From Caulobacterales bacterium (GTDB taxonomy: Bacteria; Pseudomonadota; Alphaproteobacteria; Caulobacterales; Caulobacteraceae): 43,538 nt of DNA. A program made the position numbers and the translations under genes. The DNA lies in assembly GCA_947475655.1 (NCBI GenBank), contig CANJOB010000005.1, forward strand, positions 1 through 43,538. The letters run 5' to 3'. This document shows positions 24,497 through 32,906 of the stretch, piece after piece (the first letter of the stretch is position 1; the number at the start of each line of letters is the position of its first letter). The notes under the pieces were generated by a model. The model ran no database searches, had not been told where the DNA came from, and saw only the letters and a list, made by a program, of their open reading frames with translations.

Positions 24497-25255
24497 ATGC
24501 TGCAAGGGAAGTCACGGTGGAAGACCGTCGCCGTCGGCGCCGCCGTCGCGGTGGTGGCCGTGCTCGGCTGGCTGGTCTACCGGCACGGACGGGACGCTGC
24601 CATGCTGCGGCTGGCGCCTGACAGCCTGCCTGAGAACGCGTCGCTCTACGCCTTCGCCGTTTCCGGGGGGAAGGGCGTGTTCGCCCGGAACTGCGCCGGC
24701 TGCCACGGCGCCGACATGAAGGGCGACCGCAAGACCGGCGTGCCCGACCTGACCGACGTGGACTGGCAGTTCGGCGAGGGCCGGGTGGCCGAAATCGAGC
24801 AGATCGCCCTCTACGGCATCCGCGCCGCCGACCACCGCACCAAGAACCAGGCCGACATGCCCGCCTTCGGGCGCGAGCAGCCCTATGCCCGCTATTCGAT
24901 CCCGACCCTCACCCCGCAGGAGATGGACGACATCGCCACCTATATCGGCGTCACCCAGGGCCGGGAGGCCGAGCCGGAGGCGCTGAAGCGCGGCATCGCC
25001 TTGTTCGACACCAAGGGTCAGTGCTTCGACTGCCATGGCAACGACATGGGCGGCGACACCTTCATCGGCGCCCCCAACCTGGCTGACAAGGTCTGGGTCA
25101 ACGGCGACGGCTCCAAGAAGGCCATCATCGACATCATCGCCCAAGGCCGCGTGGGCGTCTCGCCGATGTTCAAGAACACCCTGAGCCCGGCGCAGATCCG
25201 CGCCGTCGCCGCCTACATCCATTCCAAAGCAATCCCGCCGCCGCCCGCGGCCTGA
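24497..25255 (+). CDS. Membrane-anchored dihaem cytochrome c
   Basis: A 252-residue c-type cytochrome with an N-terminal signal anchor (residues ~9-28, VAVGAAVAVVAVLGWLVY) and two haem-binding motifs, CAGCH (66-70) and CFDCH (176-180). Candidate Met ligands lie in QADMPAF and VSPMFK. The domain pair resembles the CcoP/FixP soluble part, but no oxidase subunit genes are near. It probably passes electrons in the periplasm. It starts a tight three-gene run with a parvulin (18 bp gap) and a HupE-like protein. A TATAAT lies at 24425-24430 upstream without a clear -35. Confidence 0.9.
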   Translation: MLQGKSRWKTVAVGAAVAVVAVLGWLVYRHGRDAAMLRLAPDSLPENASLYAFAVSGGKGVFARNCAGCHGADMKGDRKTGVPDLTDVDWQFGEGRVAEIEQIALYGIRAADHRTKNQADMPAFGREQPYARYSIPTLTPQEMDDIATYIGVTQGREAEPEALKRGIALFDTKGQCFDCHGNDMGGDTFIGAPNLADKVWVNGDGSKKAIIDIIAQGRVGVSPMFKNTLSPAQIRAVAAYIHSKAIPPPPAA

Positions 25256-25273
25256 CCTTAGACGGAACCTCGC

Positions 25274-26227
25274 ATGGCGAAGTCGCCCTCCAGCACCCCG
25301 GCCAAACCCGCGGGGACGCCCCCCGCAAAGACGGTGAAGGACCTGTTCGCCTGGTCCGAACATCCGCACCGGACACTGATCATCGGCGCGATCGGCGCCA
25401 TTGTCGGCCTGGGCATGGCGGGGTTCGGTCTGTTCACCGCCGAAGGCACCCGGGTGCGCTCCGTGCCGCCGGAGGCCGTGGCTGTCGTCAACGGCCGCCC
25501 CGTGCTGATCAGCGACTTCGTGGCCCAGGTCGAGGCCGAGATGGGGGTCAAGTATAGCGAGGCCAATGCCGCCCAGCGCAAGATGGTGCTGGAGGAGATG
25601 ATCTCCGAGGAGCTGTTCGTCCAGCGCGGGCTGGAGATCGACGAGCCGTCCGTCGACCCGGACGTGCGCTCGGCCCTGGTCAGCGCCGTGCAAACCCAGG
25701 TGGCGGTCGACGCCATCACCAAATCGCCCACCGACGATGAGCTGCGCACCTTCTATGAGGCGCACAAGGCCAGCTATTCCTCCATGGGCCTGATGACGGT
25801 GAAGGATCTGGTCGCACCGCGCGGGACCGACCCAACCACGGCCATGAACAACGCCCGCGCCGCCGCGGCCGCCCTGCGAGCCGGTCAAGCCGTGGAGGCG
25901 GTCGGCGCCCGCTACAACATGAAGGACAGCGGCAAGGTGATGGGTGAGGAGCTGTACTTCGCCGCCCAGATCCACCTGGGCGACGCCCTGTTCGCCCAGG
26001 CGGTGAAGCTCAAGCCGGGCGAGGTCTCCGACCCCGTCCTGCAAGCCGACGGGCCGCACGTGCTGGTAACCGTGACCAACACCACCCCTCAGGCGCGCAC
26101 CTTCGAGGATGCCCGCATCGCGGTGATGACCGATTTCAAACAGGCGCTGCAGAACCAGATGCAGGTCAACGAGGACAAGTTCCTGCGCGTGCGGGCTGAC
26201 ATCCTGATCGCGAAGGCCTTCCAGTGA
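25274..26227 (+). CDS. Membrane-anchored peptidyl-prolyl isomerase, parvulin/SurA type
   Basis: A 317-residue protein with a cytoplasmic Pro-rich N-terminus, one membrane helix (~35-56, LIIGAIGAIVGLGMAGFGLF), a SurA-like chaperone helix region (VAVVNGRPVLISDFVAQVEAE) and a degenerate PpiC domain (VGARYNMKDSGKVMGEELYF..., LKPGEVSDPVLQADGPHVL). Periplasmic folding of an exported partner is the likely role. Its stop overlaps the GTG start of the HupE-like gene by 4 bp (GTGA), so partner and chaperone are probably made together. Whether isomerase activity remains cannot be judged. Confidence 0.88.
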   Translation: MAKSPSSTPAKPAGTPPAKTVKDLFAWSEHPHRTLIIGAIGAIVGLGMAGFGLFTAEGTRVRSVPPEAVAVVNGRPVLISDFVAQVEAEMGVKYSEANAAQRKMVLEEMISEELFVQRGLEIDEPSVDPDVRSALVSAVQTQVAVDAITKSPTDDELRTFYEAHKASYSSMGLMTVKDLVAPRGTDPTTAMNNARAAAAALRAGQAVEAVGARYNMKDSGKVMGEELYFAAQIHLGDALFAQAVKLKPGEVSDPVLQADGPHVLVTVTNTTPQARTFEDARIAVMTDFKQALQNQMQVNEDKFLRVRADILIAKAFQ

Positions 26228-27429
26228 GCCGCCTCCTGATCCGCGTCCTGGCGCTGCTGGCCCTGCTGGGGGCGGCGTTTCCCGCCCTGGCCCACACCCG
26301 CAGCGAGACCCATTCCAGCTGGCAGATCGAGGGCGGCAGCGTGCGGATGTCGTTCACCGCCCCGGACCTGGAAACCGCCCGCCTGGTCCCGCAGGGCGCG
26401 CCGCCGCCGTCGGGCCAGGTGGTGGCCGACTACCTTGCCAAGCACATCAGCGTCGAGACCGGGGGCAAGGCCTGCCCGATGGACCATCCGGTGCGCCCGG
26501 TGCAGGCGGTGGGCAACGTCAGCCGCTACGAGTTCGCCTGGACCTGCCCGACCGCCGAAGGCATCAAGCTCGACAACACCGCCTTCTTCGAACTGGTGCC
26601 GACCCACACCAACCTGGTGCAGATTCAGTACGGCGACGAATTCGCCGAGCAGCTGTTCACCAAAGACGAGACCCAGCTCGAGGTCGGGGGCGCCGAATCC
26701 GCCAGCGCTCTGAAGAACGCCAGCTTCTTCAAATACATAGAGATGGGTATCATGCACATCTTCACGGGGGTCGACCACCAGTCGTTCCTGCTCGGCCTGG
26801 TGCTGCTGTCGCGGCGGCTGCGCGACCTCACCTTCGTCATCACCGGCTTCACGCTTGGCCACAGTGCCACCCTGGCCCTGGCGGTGACCGGCGTGCTGCG
26901 CCCGCACGCCGAATACATCGACGCCTTGGTCGGCCTGACCATCGCCCTAGTGGGGGCGGAGGCCCTGGCGGTCAATTCGGCGCGGCCGGGGACCGTGGCC
27001 CTGGCCACGGGCGGGCTGCTGTTGCTGATGGGGCTGGGCAAGCTGATCGGCCTTGGCGGCCTGCCGGTGCTACTGCTGATCGGCGGCGGGCTGTTCTCCG
27101 CCAACTACCTGATGGTCTCGGGCCACCTGCGCGACGCGGCGCGGATGCGGCTGGTGGTGACTCTGGTGTTCGGACTGATTCACGGTTTTGGTTTCGCCGC
27201 CAACCTGCTCGAGATGCGGCTGCCGAAGGAAAGGCTGTTCGAACTGCTGCTCGGCTTCAACCTCGGGGTGGAAATCGGCCAGCTGAGCCTGGTGCTTGCG
27301 GTGCTCGGAATCGTCGCCTTGCTGGTCAAGCTTGGCTTGAAGTTGCCGCGGCTAATGGTCACGGACTTCGCCGCCTCATTCCTGGTCGGGCTGGGCCTGT
27401 TCTGGTTCGTGGCCCGCAGCTACGTCTGA
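26224..27429 (+). CDS. HupE/UreJ-like membrane protein with periplasmic N-domain
   Basis: A 401-residue protein. The signal peptide ends about AALA-H (LLALLGAAFPALAHTRSE) and is followed by a ~150-residue periplasmic domain of unknown fold. About six membrane helices come next, carrying the HupE/UreJ signature GIMHIFTGVDHQSF and a second motif LIHGFGFAANLLEMRL. HupE/UreJ proteins are linked to nickel or other metal entry for hydrogenase and urease, but no such enzymes are in the window, so the metal and role are unknown. It starts with GTG overlapping the parvulin stop. Confidence 0.85.
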   Translation: MSRLLIRVLALLALLGAAFPALAHTRSETHSSWQIEGGSVRMSFTAPDLETARLVPQGAPPPSGQVVADYLAKHISVETGGKACPMDHPVRPVQAVGNVSRYEFAWTCPTAEGIKLDNTAFFELVPTHTNLVQIQYGDEFAEQLFTKDETQLEVGGAESASALKNASFFKYIEMGIMHIFTGVDHQSFLLGLVLLSRRLRDLTFVITGFTLGHSATLALAVTGVLRPHAEYIDALVGLTIALVGAEALAVNSARPGTVALATGGLLLLMGLGKLIGLGGLPVLLLIGGGLFSANYLMVSGHLRDAARMRLVVTLVFGLIHGFGFAANLLEMRLPKERLFELLLGFNLGVEIGQLSLVLAVLGIVALLVKLGLKLPRLMVTDFAASFLVGLGLFWFVARSYV

Positions 27430-27469
27430 CCCGCCCCGTTAGGGACGGGCCAGCCGGTTTGGATGAAAA

Positions 27470-27649
27470 CTAGCGCGAGGCGCGGTCGGCCACGACGCCG
27501 GCGGCGCCGCCGACGACGGCGCCCACTGGGCCGGCGATCACCGCGCCGGTGACCGCGCCGGTGGCGGCGCGCTGTTCAGTGTTGTGGCCGCATGCCGCCA
27601 GGCTGAGGGCGGCGAGGACAATAGCGATGGGGGCGAGACGGGCGGTCAT
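27470..27649 (-). CDS. Small glycine-zipper lipoprotein
   Basis: A 59-residue envelope lipoprotein. The signal peptide MTARLAPIAIVLAALSLAAC has a good lipobox (LAAC, Cys at 20). The mature part has a short polar start (GHNTEQRAATG) and a glycine-zipper-like segment (GAVTGAVIAGPVGAVVGGAAG) typical of small outer-membrane lipoproteins that oligomerise. I chose the internal ATG 27649, preceded by TGGAG; the frame is open to 27682. It is convergent with the HupE-like gene over a 40-bp gap with a weak CCCGT/ACGGG hairpin. Confidence 0.78.
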   Translation of the reverse strand: MTARLAPIAIVLAALSLAACGHNTEQRAATGAVTGAVIAGPVGAVVGGAAGVVADRASR

Positions 27650-27966
27650 GGGGTTCAGCTCCAGGCTTTCGGAAAGCCCCACAGAGCCGCGCTGGCGCGG
27701 GGGCGTCGGCTACCTAACGGAGGGCCACGGCGCAGGTTCCCCGCTGCGGCAAATGCGCTCTTTTCCACAGGTTTCCATGCTGCACCGCAACAAAAGCTTG
27801 CGAATCAGCCCCATTGGCGCCACAAACACCGCTATAATGACCGTCCTCGACCATACGTGAACCGGTCGAACCTTGGCTTTGGCGACCGGCTACAGGACTT
27901 GAGGCCCGTCAAGAGAGCGTCGTTGTCGGGGGGCGTTTCGCCCTCGCCGCACAGGACACGAAATCT
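27650..27966. other. 317-bp gap with candidate promoter for the SleB-like gene
   Basis: No gene is supported here; short frames on the plus strand have poor composition. A perfect TATAAT lies at 27833-27838 on the plus strand, with GAATC (a GANTC site) at 27802-27806, about 27 bases upstream. The hexamer 17 bases before TATAAT is not TTGACA-like. The rest, up to the TTG at 27967, would be a ~120-base leader. Nothing else was seen. Confidence 0.4.
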
Positions 27967-29049
27967 TTGTTATTCCCCCAGCAGACGCGTGCGAATGCAC
28001 GCGCCCTTGCCATAGCTGTCACCCTGGGCCTAGCCATCGGGGGCGCTCTTGGAGGCGCTTACCTGCTTGGCGGCATGGGGAAGGCGGCCGATCAGCATGC
28101 CCGCTTCTCGCGTCTGGCCGACACCGCCGTCGACGGATTTTCCGAAACCGCCCTGACCAAGACCGCCGCCGATGATGGCATCCTCGCCGTCGCCCGCCGC
28201 CTCGATCGAGCCGCGGTGCCGGCGCCGGACAGCATCGAATACGACCGCCAGGTCGCGGCGCTGAATGAGCGCCTGCAGAAGCGGCTGGACCGCAAGGGCG
28301 CGCTGATGCTGCGCGCCAGCCTGGGCGGCTCCTACAACCCCGCCGTCTCGCCGTTCAAATACCCCGGCGCCTTGGAAGGCTCGCGCGAACTCGATTGCCT
28401 CACGCAAGCGGTCTATTACGAAGCTCGGGGCGAGACCCCCAGCGGCCAAGCGGCCGTGGCCCAGGTGGTGATCAACCGGGCCCGCAACCCCCGTTTCCCC
28501 AAATCGATCTGCGGCGTGGTGTTCCAGCGCGCCGCCGCCACCCGCGGCTGCCAGTTCAGCTTCGCCTGCGACGGCTCCACCCTGCGCAACCGTGAGCCGG
28601 GCGCCTGGCGCCGGGCGCAAAAGATCGCCTCCCGCGCCCTCGACGGCTTCGTGATGGCCGAGGTCGGCGCCGCCACCCACTTCCATACCCTGAACGTCGC
28701 GCCGATCTGGGGCCCGCACCTGCTGCGCGTTGCCCAGGTGGGGATGCACGTGTTCTACCGCTTCGGCGGCCGCGCCGGGGCGCCTAGCGCCTTCACCTCG
28801 GAAGTCGAGATCGCCGGCGTCGAGACCATTGACGGCGCGACCCCGACCCTGATCGCCGCCGCTGCCTTAAGCCCCGCTCCGGCGCTCGTCGAAGGCGGCG
28901 TTGGCGGACCGGCCACGGTCCCGGTGGAGCCGGCCTCCGCGGCCCCCGCCACGGCCCCGGCGTCCGCGCCGGTCGCCGCCAAGCCGGTCTCGGCCCCCGC
29001 GACCGAGAAGGCGGAGGCCAAGCCGACCACCGCCTCCAGCCCGGCGTAG
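27967..29049 (+). CDS. SleB-like cell wall hydrolase, membrane-anchored
   Basis: A 360-residue exported hydrolase. An N-terminal membrane helix (residues ~13-36, LAIAVTLGLAIGGALGGAYLLG) precedes a helical region. The hydrolase_2 (SleB) domain at ~140-260 has the catalytic-type glutamates in LTQAVYYEARGETPSG, then QVVINRARNPRFP and ATHFHTLNVAPIW. The Pro/Ala-rich C-terminal tail is low complexity. It should cleave peptidoglycan as a muramidase or lytic transglycosylase. The start is TTG with a weak AGGA upstream, so the first ATG downstream is an alternative. It ends before a family B repeat. Confidence 0.85.
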   Translation: MLFPQQTRANARALAIAVTLGLAIGGALGGAYLLGGMGKAADQHARFSRLADTAVDGFSETALTKTAADDGILAVARRLDRAAVPAPDSIEYDRQVAALNERLQKRLDRKGALMLRASLGGSYNPAVSPFKYPGALEGSRELDCLTQAVYYEARGETPSGQAAVAQVVINRARNPRFPKSICGVVFQRAAATRGCQFSFACDGSTLRNREPGAWRRAQKIASRALDGFVMAEVGAATHFHTLNVAPIWGPHLLRVAQVGMHVFYRFGGRAGAPSAFTSEVEIAGVETIDGATPTLIAAAALSPAPALVEGGVGGPATVPVEPASAAPATAPASAPVAAKPVSAPATEKAEAKPTTASSPA

Positions 29050-29062
29050 ATTCAATAATTTA

Positions 29063-29108
29063 GAGCATGTTCGGGCGGCGAACCGCCCACACTTCGCCTA
29101 ACATGCTC
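29063..29108. repeat. Small palindromic repeat, family B, copy 2
   Basis: A 46-bp element with perfect 9-bp arms GAGCATGTT / AACATGCTC around the inner hairpin GGGCGG-CGAA-CCGCCC. Compared with copy 1 the arms differ at two pairs, both compensated (C-G to A-T, U·G to U-A). It lies between convergent genes and its last base forms part of the downstream gene's stop codon. Confidence 0.8.
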
Positions 29109-30859
29109 TAGGCGTAGGCGGCCATCGCCTGCGGGTCGCTGAGCGGGCCGGCGCCTTGCCGCGCCTGTACGGCCAGGGCTCCGGCGTGGCTGAGGCGGGA
29201 CAGCGCGAAGTGCCGCGCCAGCACCGCCATGTCGGCCGGCGCGCCCGGGGCCCCGTTCAGGCCCGCCAAGGCGCCCTTCACCAGCAGCCCGCCCCCAACC
29301 ACGTATGAGAACAGGGTCAGGTAGGGATAGGCTGCCGCCAGCCGCTCCGGCTCGCTCGCCCCCAGCAGCCAGTCGGTGACCTCCGAAAGGGCCGAGACAG
29401 CCTCGGCTAGCAGGCCGCCCGCCGGGCCGAGCTTTCCCTCCGCCGCCTTGGCGACAGCGGCGATCTCGCCGATCAGTTCCTTGGCCGCCGCCCCGCCGTC
29501 GCGCACCACCTTGCGGCTGACCAGGTCGATGGCCTGAATGCCGTTAGTGCCCTCGTAGATCGGCACGATGCGGGCGTCGCGCATCTGCTGCGCCGCGCCG
29601 GTCTCCTCGATATAGCCCATGCCGCCGTGCACCTGGACGCCCAGGGACGAGACCTCGACCCCGACGTCGGAGCCGAACGCCTTGGCCAGGGGGGTGAGCA
29701 GCGCCTCGCGCGCGGAAGCCGCCGCGCGGCGGGCGGGGTCCTGTTCGCGCCGGGCCCGGTCGGTGGCCACGGCGGTCGAGAAGGCGATGGCGCGCGAGGC
29801 GAAGGTCAGGCTGCGCATGTCCAGCAGCATGCGGGCCACGTCCGGATGGGCGATGATCGGCGCCGTCGCCTCGGTCCCGGCGCGGCCCTGCCGCCGCTCG
29901 CGGGCGTAGGCATAGGCGCGCTGGGTGGAAAGCTCGGCCACCCCAACCCCCTGCAGGCCGGTGGAGAGTCGCGCGCGGTTCATCATGGTGAACATGCAGG
30001 CCAGACCCTCATTCTCGCGCCCGACCAGCCAGGCGACGGCCCCGCCGTCGTCGCCGTAGGACATGACGCAGGTCGGGCTGGCGTGGATGCCCATCTTGTG
30101 TTCGAGGCCGGTGGCGCGGAAATCATTGCGGCGGCCAAGGCTCCCGTCGGTCTCGGGAATGAATTTGGGCGCCAGGAAAAGGGAAATGCCCTTAGTCCCC
30201 GCCGGGGCGCCGGGCAGGCGGGCCAACACCAGATGGATGATGTTGGCGGCCATGTCGTGGTCGCCGTAGGTGATGAAGATCTTGGTCCCGAACAGCTTGT
30301 AGGACCCGTCGCCCACTGGCTCGGCCCGCGTGCGCAGCACCGACAGGTCCGATCCCGCCGACGGCTCGGTCAGGGCCATGGCGCCGGTCCATTCGCCGCT
30401 GACCATCTTTTCCAGATACCGGGCTTTCAGATCGTCGCTGCCGTGCAGGGCCAGGGCGTCCGCCGCGCCCTGGGTCAGCACCGGGCAGAGGGCGAAGGCC
30501 ATGTTGGCGCTGTTCCACATCTCCAGGGTGGCGATACAGGCGGCGACCGGCAGGCCCATGCCGCCGTATTCCGGCTCGGCGTCGACGCCGTTCCAGCCGC
30601 CTTCGCACCAGGCCTTGTAGGCGGCGGGAAAGCCGGGCGTGGTGACGACGCCCTGGCCGCTCAAGGTGGCGCCGGCCTTGTCGCCGGCGACGTTGAGAGG
30701 CGCGAGAAGGCCCTGGGCGGTCTTGCCGGCCTCGGTCAGCAGGGCGGAGAGCAGATCGTCGTCGAGGTCGTCGGCCAGTCCGTCGGCGCGCAGATCGTCC
30801 AGCCCCGCCATGGAGCCGAGGACGAAGCGGATCTCGTCGACCGGCGCTGTGTAGTCCAT
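29108..30859 (-). CDS. Acyl-CoA dehydrogenase, long C-terminal form
   Basis: A 583-residue FAD acyl-CoA dehydrogenase of the longer DmdC/FadE-like class with an extra C-terminal helical domain. Visible blocks are GGMGLPVAACIATLE, the FAD/substrate loop ALTEPSAGSDLS, GTKIFITYGDHD, LGVQVHGGMGYIEETG and YEGTNGIQAIDL with the catalytic Glu. It oxidises an acyl-CoA at the alpha-beta bond; 3-methylmercaptopropionyl-CoA or a branched or fatty acyl-CoA are candidates and cannot be separated here. It stands alone, with no other beta-oxidation genes nearby. Confidence 0.93.
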   Translation of the reverse strand: MDYTAPVDEIRFVLGSMAGLDDLRADGLADDLDDDLLSALLTEAGKTAQGLLAPLNVAGDKAGATLSGQGVVTTPGFPAAYKAWCEGGWNGVDAEPEYGGMGLPVAACIATLEMWNSANMAFALCPVLTQGAADALALHGSDDLKARYLEKMVSGEWTGAMALTEPSAGSDLSVLRTRAEPVGDGSYKLFGTKIFITYGDHDMAANIIHLVLARLPGAPAGTKGISLFLAPKFIPETDGSLGRRNDFRATGLEHKMGIHASPTCVMSYGDDGGAVAWLVGRENEGLACMFTMMNRARLSTGLQGVGVAELSTQRAYAYARERRQGRAGTEATAPIIAHPDVARMLLDMRSLTFASRAIAFSTAVATDRARREQDPARRAAASAREALLTPLAKAFGSDVGVEVSSLGVQVHGGMGYIEETGAAQQMRDARIVPIYEGTNGIQAIDLVSRKVVRDGGAAAKELIGEIAAVAKAAEGKLGPAGGLLAEAVSALSEVTDWLLGASEPERLAAAYPYLTLFSYVVGGGLLVKGALAGLNGAPGAPADMAVLARHFALSRLSHAGALAVQARQGAGPLSDPQAMAAYA

Positions 30860-30924
30860 GGCGTTCTCCCCAAAGCAGGGGGCGACGATATAAGACTAAC
30901 CGGGTGGCGCAAGGCCGTGTGGCG

Positions 30925-31707
30925 CTAGATGCCAGCGTACCAGTTGTAGCCGTAGTCTTCCCAGAAACCGCCCTTGCCCTTGCCGAACCGCGCCAGGCTG
31001 TCGGTGACCTCGATCCGGCTGACGAACTTGGCGTGCTTGTAGCCGAGCTGGCGCTCGATGCGCATCCGCACCGGCGCGCCGTGTGCGACTTCCAGAGGCT
31101 TGCCGTTCATCTCATGCGCCAGGATGGTCTGGGGGTGGAAGGCGTCCACCAGGTCGACGCTCTCGTAGTAGCGCTTTGTCAGATCGCCGCGCTGCTCGGG
31201 GTCGTCGAAGCAGTGGAACACCACGAAGCGGGCGCTGGGCGCCAGGCCCGCCGCCTTCAAGATCACACTGAGAGGAACGCCCTTCCATTGGCCGATGGCG
31301 CTCCAGCCCTCGACGCAGTCGTGGCGCGTGATCTGGGTCCGTTGCGGCAGGGCCTTGAGTTCGTCCAGCGACAGGCTCATGGGCCGCGCCACCATGCCGT
31401 CCAGGGTCAGGCGATAGTCGGCGAAACCCTTCTCCAGCAGGGTCAGGTATTGCGGGTTGTCGTTGGCGTCGCTGCTGCCGTTGGCGCGAAAGACCGGCGA
31501 CATCTGCTCGGGGCGGAACTCGCGCGCCAGTTGGCCACCCGAGAGCAGGAAGCGCTGGGTCCTCATGTTGAGGCCTTCGGCGTCGCCGAGGAAGTCGATG
31601 AACTTAGGCGAGGCGGAGAGCCGGTCGCAGCCGGCCAGCATCAGGGTGGAGAAGGTGGCGGCGCCGCCGATCAGCAGCGACCGGCGCGAGGGCGGCTGCG
31701 TGCTCAT
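30925..31707 (-). CDS. Tat-exported molybdopterin oxidoreductase, YedY1/MsrP-like
   Basis: A 260-residue sulfite-oxidase-fold enzyme with a Tat signal (PSRRSLLIGGAATFSTLMLAGC), which also ends in a lipobox-like LAGC. The molybdenum-ligand cysteine is in ITRHDCVEGWSAIGQW, followed by FHCFDD and GAPVRMRIERQLGYKHAKFV. In Azospira the homologous YedY1 reduces methionine sulfoxide in a Met-rich peptide. Here it overlaps the membrane cytochrome b by 4 bp (ATGA) and is third in an operon headed by a Met-rich exported peptide and driven by a SigF promoter. Methionine sulfoxide repair is inferred from that context. Confidence 0.9.
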   Translation of the reverse strand: MSTQPPSRRSLLIGGAATFSTLMLAGCDRLSASPKFIDFLGDAEGLNMRTQRFLLSGGQLAREFRPEQMSPVFRANGSSDANDNPQYLTLLEKGFADYRLTLDGMVARPMSLSLDELKALPQRTQITRHDCVEGWSAIGQWKGVPLSVILKAAGLAPSARFVVFHCFDDPEQRGDLTKRYYESVDLVDAFHPQTILAHEMNGKPLEVAHGAPVRMRIERQLGYKHAKFVSRIEVTDSLARFGKGKGGFWEDYGYNWYAGI

Positions 31708-32444
31708 GCCTCGTCCTCCGGCTTGATCTCGTAGCGGCCGGTGATCATCGACCGGATTTCGTTGATCGGCCCGGCCAGGACCACCATCGCCAAGTGCACG
31801 ATCACGAACAGCACGATCAGCATGAAGAAGATGAAGTGCAGGCTGCGCCCGCCCTGGCGGCCGCCGAACAGGTCAAGCAGCCACGGCGCGGCCGCGTTCA
31901 TGGCGGGCGACATGGTCAGGCCGGTCAGCAGCATCAGCGGCAGCAGGCAGATGACGCCCAGATAGGCCAGCTTCTGCAGGATGTTGTAGCGCTGGGCCGC
32001 CTCGCCCTTGGGAAATTTTAGCCGCAGGTGGTCGCGGATGTCCTGGAGGATATTGCGGGGCCTCAGTTCGTCGGCCGTCGGCGCGAGGTCGCGCTTGATG
32101 TGGCCGTTGATCGCCCCGCCGACCAGGTAGGCCAGGCCGTTGATGACGAACACCCAGGCGAAGAAGAAGTGCCAGTAGCGGCCGGTGCTGAGATCTTGAT
32201 AGCTCGGAATGGTCAGCCAGGCGGGGATATTGGCGAACTCGATCCAGGGCGTGTCGAAATTGGCGCCGAACTGGCCCCAGTACAGCGCCGGGTGCGCGCG
32301 CAGAATCTGCAACCCGCTCATGGCCAGGAACAGCAGGGCGACGACATTGGTCCAGTGGGTGACCCGCGTCAGCAGCCTGTGGCGATAGAACAGCTCGCGC
32401 TTGCGCTTGGGCGCGGCGGTGGACGGCAATGCGGCGTCGCTCAT
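31704..32444 (-). CDS. Membrane cytochrome b, YedZ1-like
   Basis: A 246-residue di-haem cytochrome b561/formate dehydrogenase gamma-like protein with about four or five membrane helices. Candidate haem histidines lie in RHRLLTRVTHWTN, GRYWHFFFAWVFVIN, SLHFIFFMLIVLFVIVHLAMV. It should take electrons from the quinol pool and hand them to the exported molybdopterin enzyme encoded just downstream with a 4-bp overlap. The Shine-Dalgarno GGAGG sits five bases before the ATG. The unusually wide loop (residues ~60-85) contains no motif I recognise. Confidence 0.9.
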   Translation of the reverse strand: MSDAALPSTAAPKRKRELFYRHRLLTRVTHWTNVVALLFLAMSGLQILRAHPALYWGQFGANFDTPWIEFANIPAWLTIPSYQDLSTGRYWHFFFAWVFVINGLAYLVGGAINGHIKRDLAPTADELRPRNILQDIRDHLRLKFPKGEAAQRYNILQKLAYLGVICLLPLMLLTGLTMSPAMNAAAPWLLDLFGGRQGGRSLHFIFFMLIVLFVIVHLAMVVLAGPINEIRSMITGRYEIKPEDEA

Positions 32445-32520
32445 CTGGCCTCCTGTCCGCTCCGATCAAGCGCCGCCCCGGCCACAGAGGCAAGGGCGGC
32501 GCGAGATTTAGGTCTTGGGC

Positions 32521-32778
32521 TTACTTCTTGGCCGGCATGCCCGGGGTCATCGCGCCCTTGGGGGCCATGGCGCCGGTCGACTTCATCATATCGGGGTGCA
32601 TCTTCATCATCTCCATGCACTTGGCGTCCTTCTTCATCATGTCCATGGTCATGGCCTTGCAGGCGGTCATCTTGTCCATGTCCATCTTCGACATCGGGGC
32701 GGTGGCCGCGAAAGTCGCGCTGCCCGCGGCGAGGCTGGACAGCAGGGCGCAGGCGGCGAGGGTGAGGCGAACGTTCAT
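32521..32778 (-). CDS. Methionine-rich exported peptide, MrpX-like
   Basis: An 85-residue precursor with a signal peptide (MNVRLTLAACALLSSLAAGSATFA). The mature ~60 residues contain 17 methionines, several Lys and Asp, two Cys, one His and no aromatic residues (for example MSKMDMDKMTACKAMTMDMM). It resembles MXKDX-type Met-rich peptides and MrpX of Azospira, which is oxidised by hypochlorite as a sacrificial sink and repaired by YedY1. Copper binding is an alternative, since Met and Cys clusters also bind Cu(I). It is first in the operon, 50 bases downstream of a SigF promoter. Confidence 0.85.
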   Translation of the reverse strand: MNVRLTLAACALLSSLAAGSATFAATAPMSKMDMDKMTACKAMTMDMMKKDAKCMEMMKMHPDMMKSTGAMAPKGAMTPGMPAKK

Positions 32779-32828
32779 GGGAGTTTCCTTCGGCTGTCAC
32801 CCGCTGAAACGCGGGCGCTGTTAGGAAG

Positions 32829-32854
32829 TTCGGCCCGGCGCCGTGATCGGTTAC
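32829..32854 (-). promoter_or_regulatory. SigF promoter of the mrpX-yedZ1-yedY1-like operon
   Basis: On the minus strand GTAACC (32854-32849), exactly 16 bases, then CGAA (32832-32829). This equals the SigF consensus GTAACC-N16-CGAA reported for Caulobacter. It would give a leader of about 45 bases before the Met-rich peptide gene. Confidence 0.88.
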
Positions 32855-32906
32855 AGCGCAATGGAAATTCTCTGTCGCTTTTGACGTGCGCCGCGGCGCG
32901 GTGCGT

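Noticed and set aside
24512-26059. 515-residue open frame antisense to the cytochrome c and parvulin genes
   Set aside because: It covers two unrelated genes on the other strand and has shadow-type composition.
26066-26071. GTAACC inside the parvulin gene as a SigF promoter
   Set aside because: No CGAA 16 bases downstream, and the site is within coding sequence.
29627-30928. 433-residue open frame antisense to the acyl-CoA dehydrogenase
   Set aside because: Low-complexity shadow (Gly/Gln/His-rich); the sense strand has intact catalytic motifs throughout.
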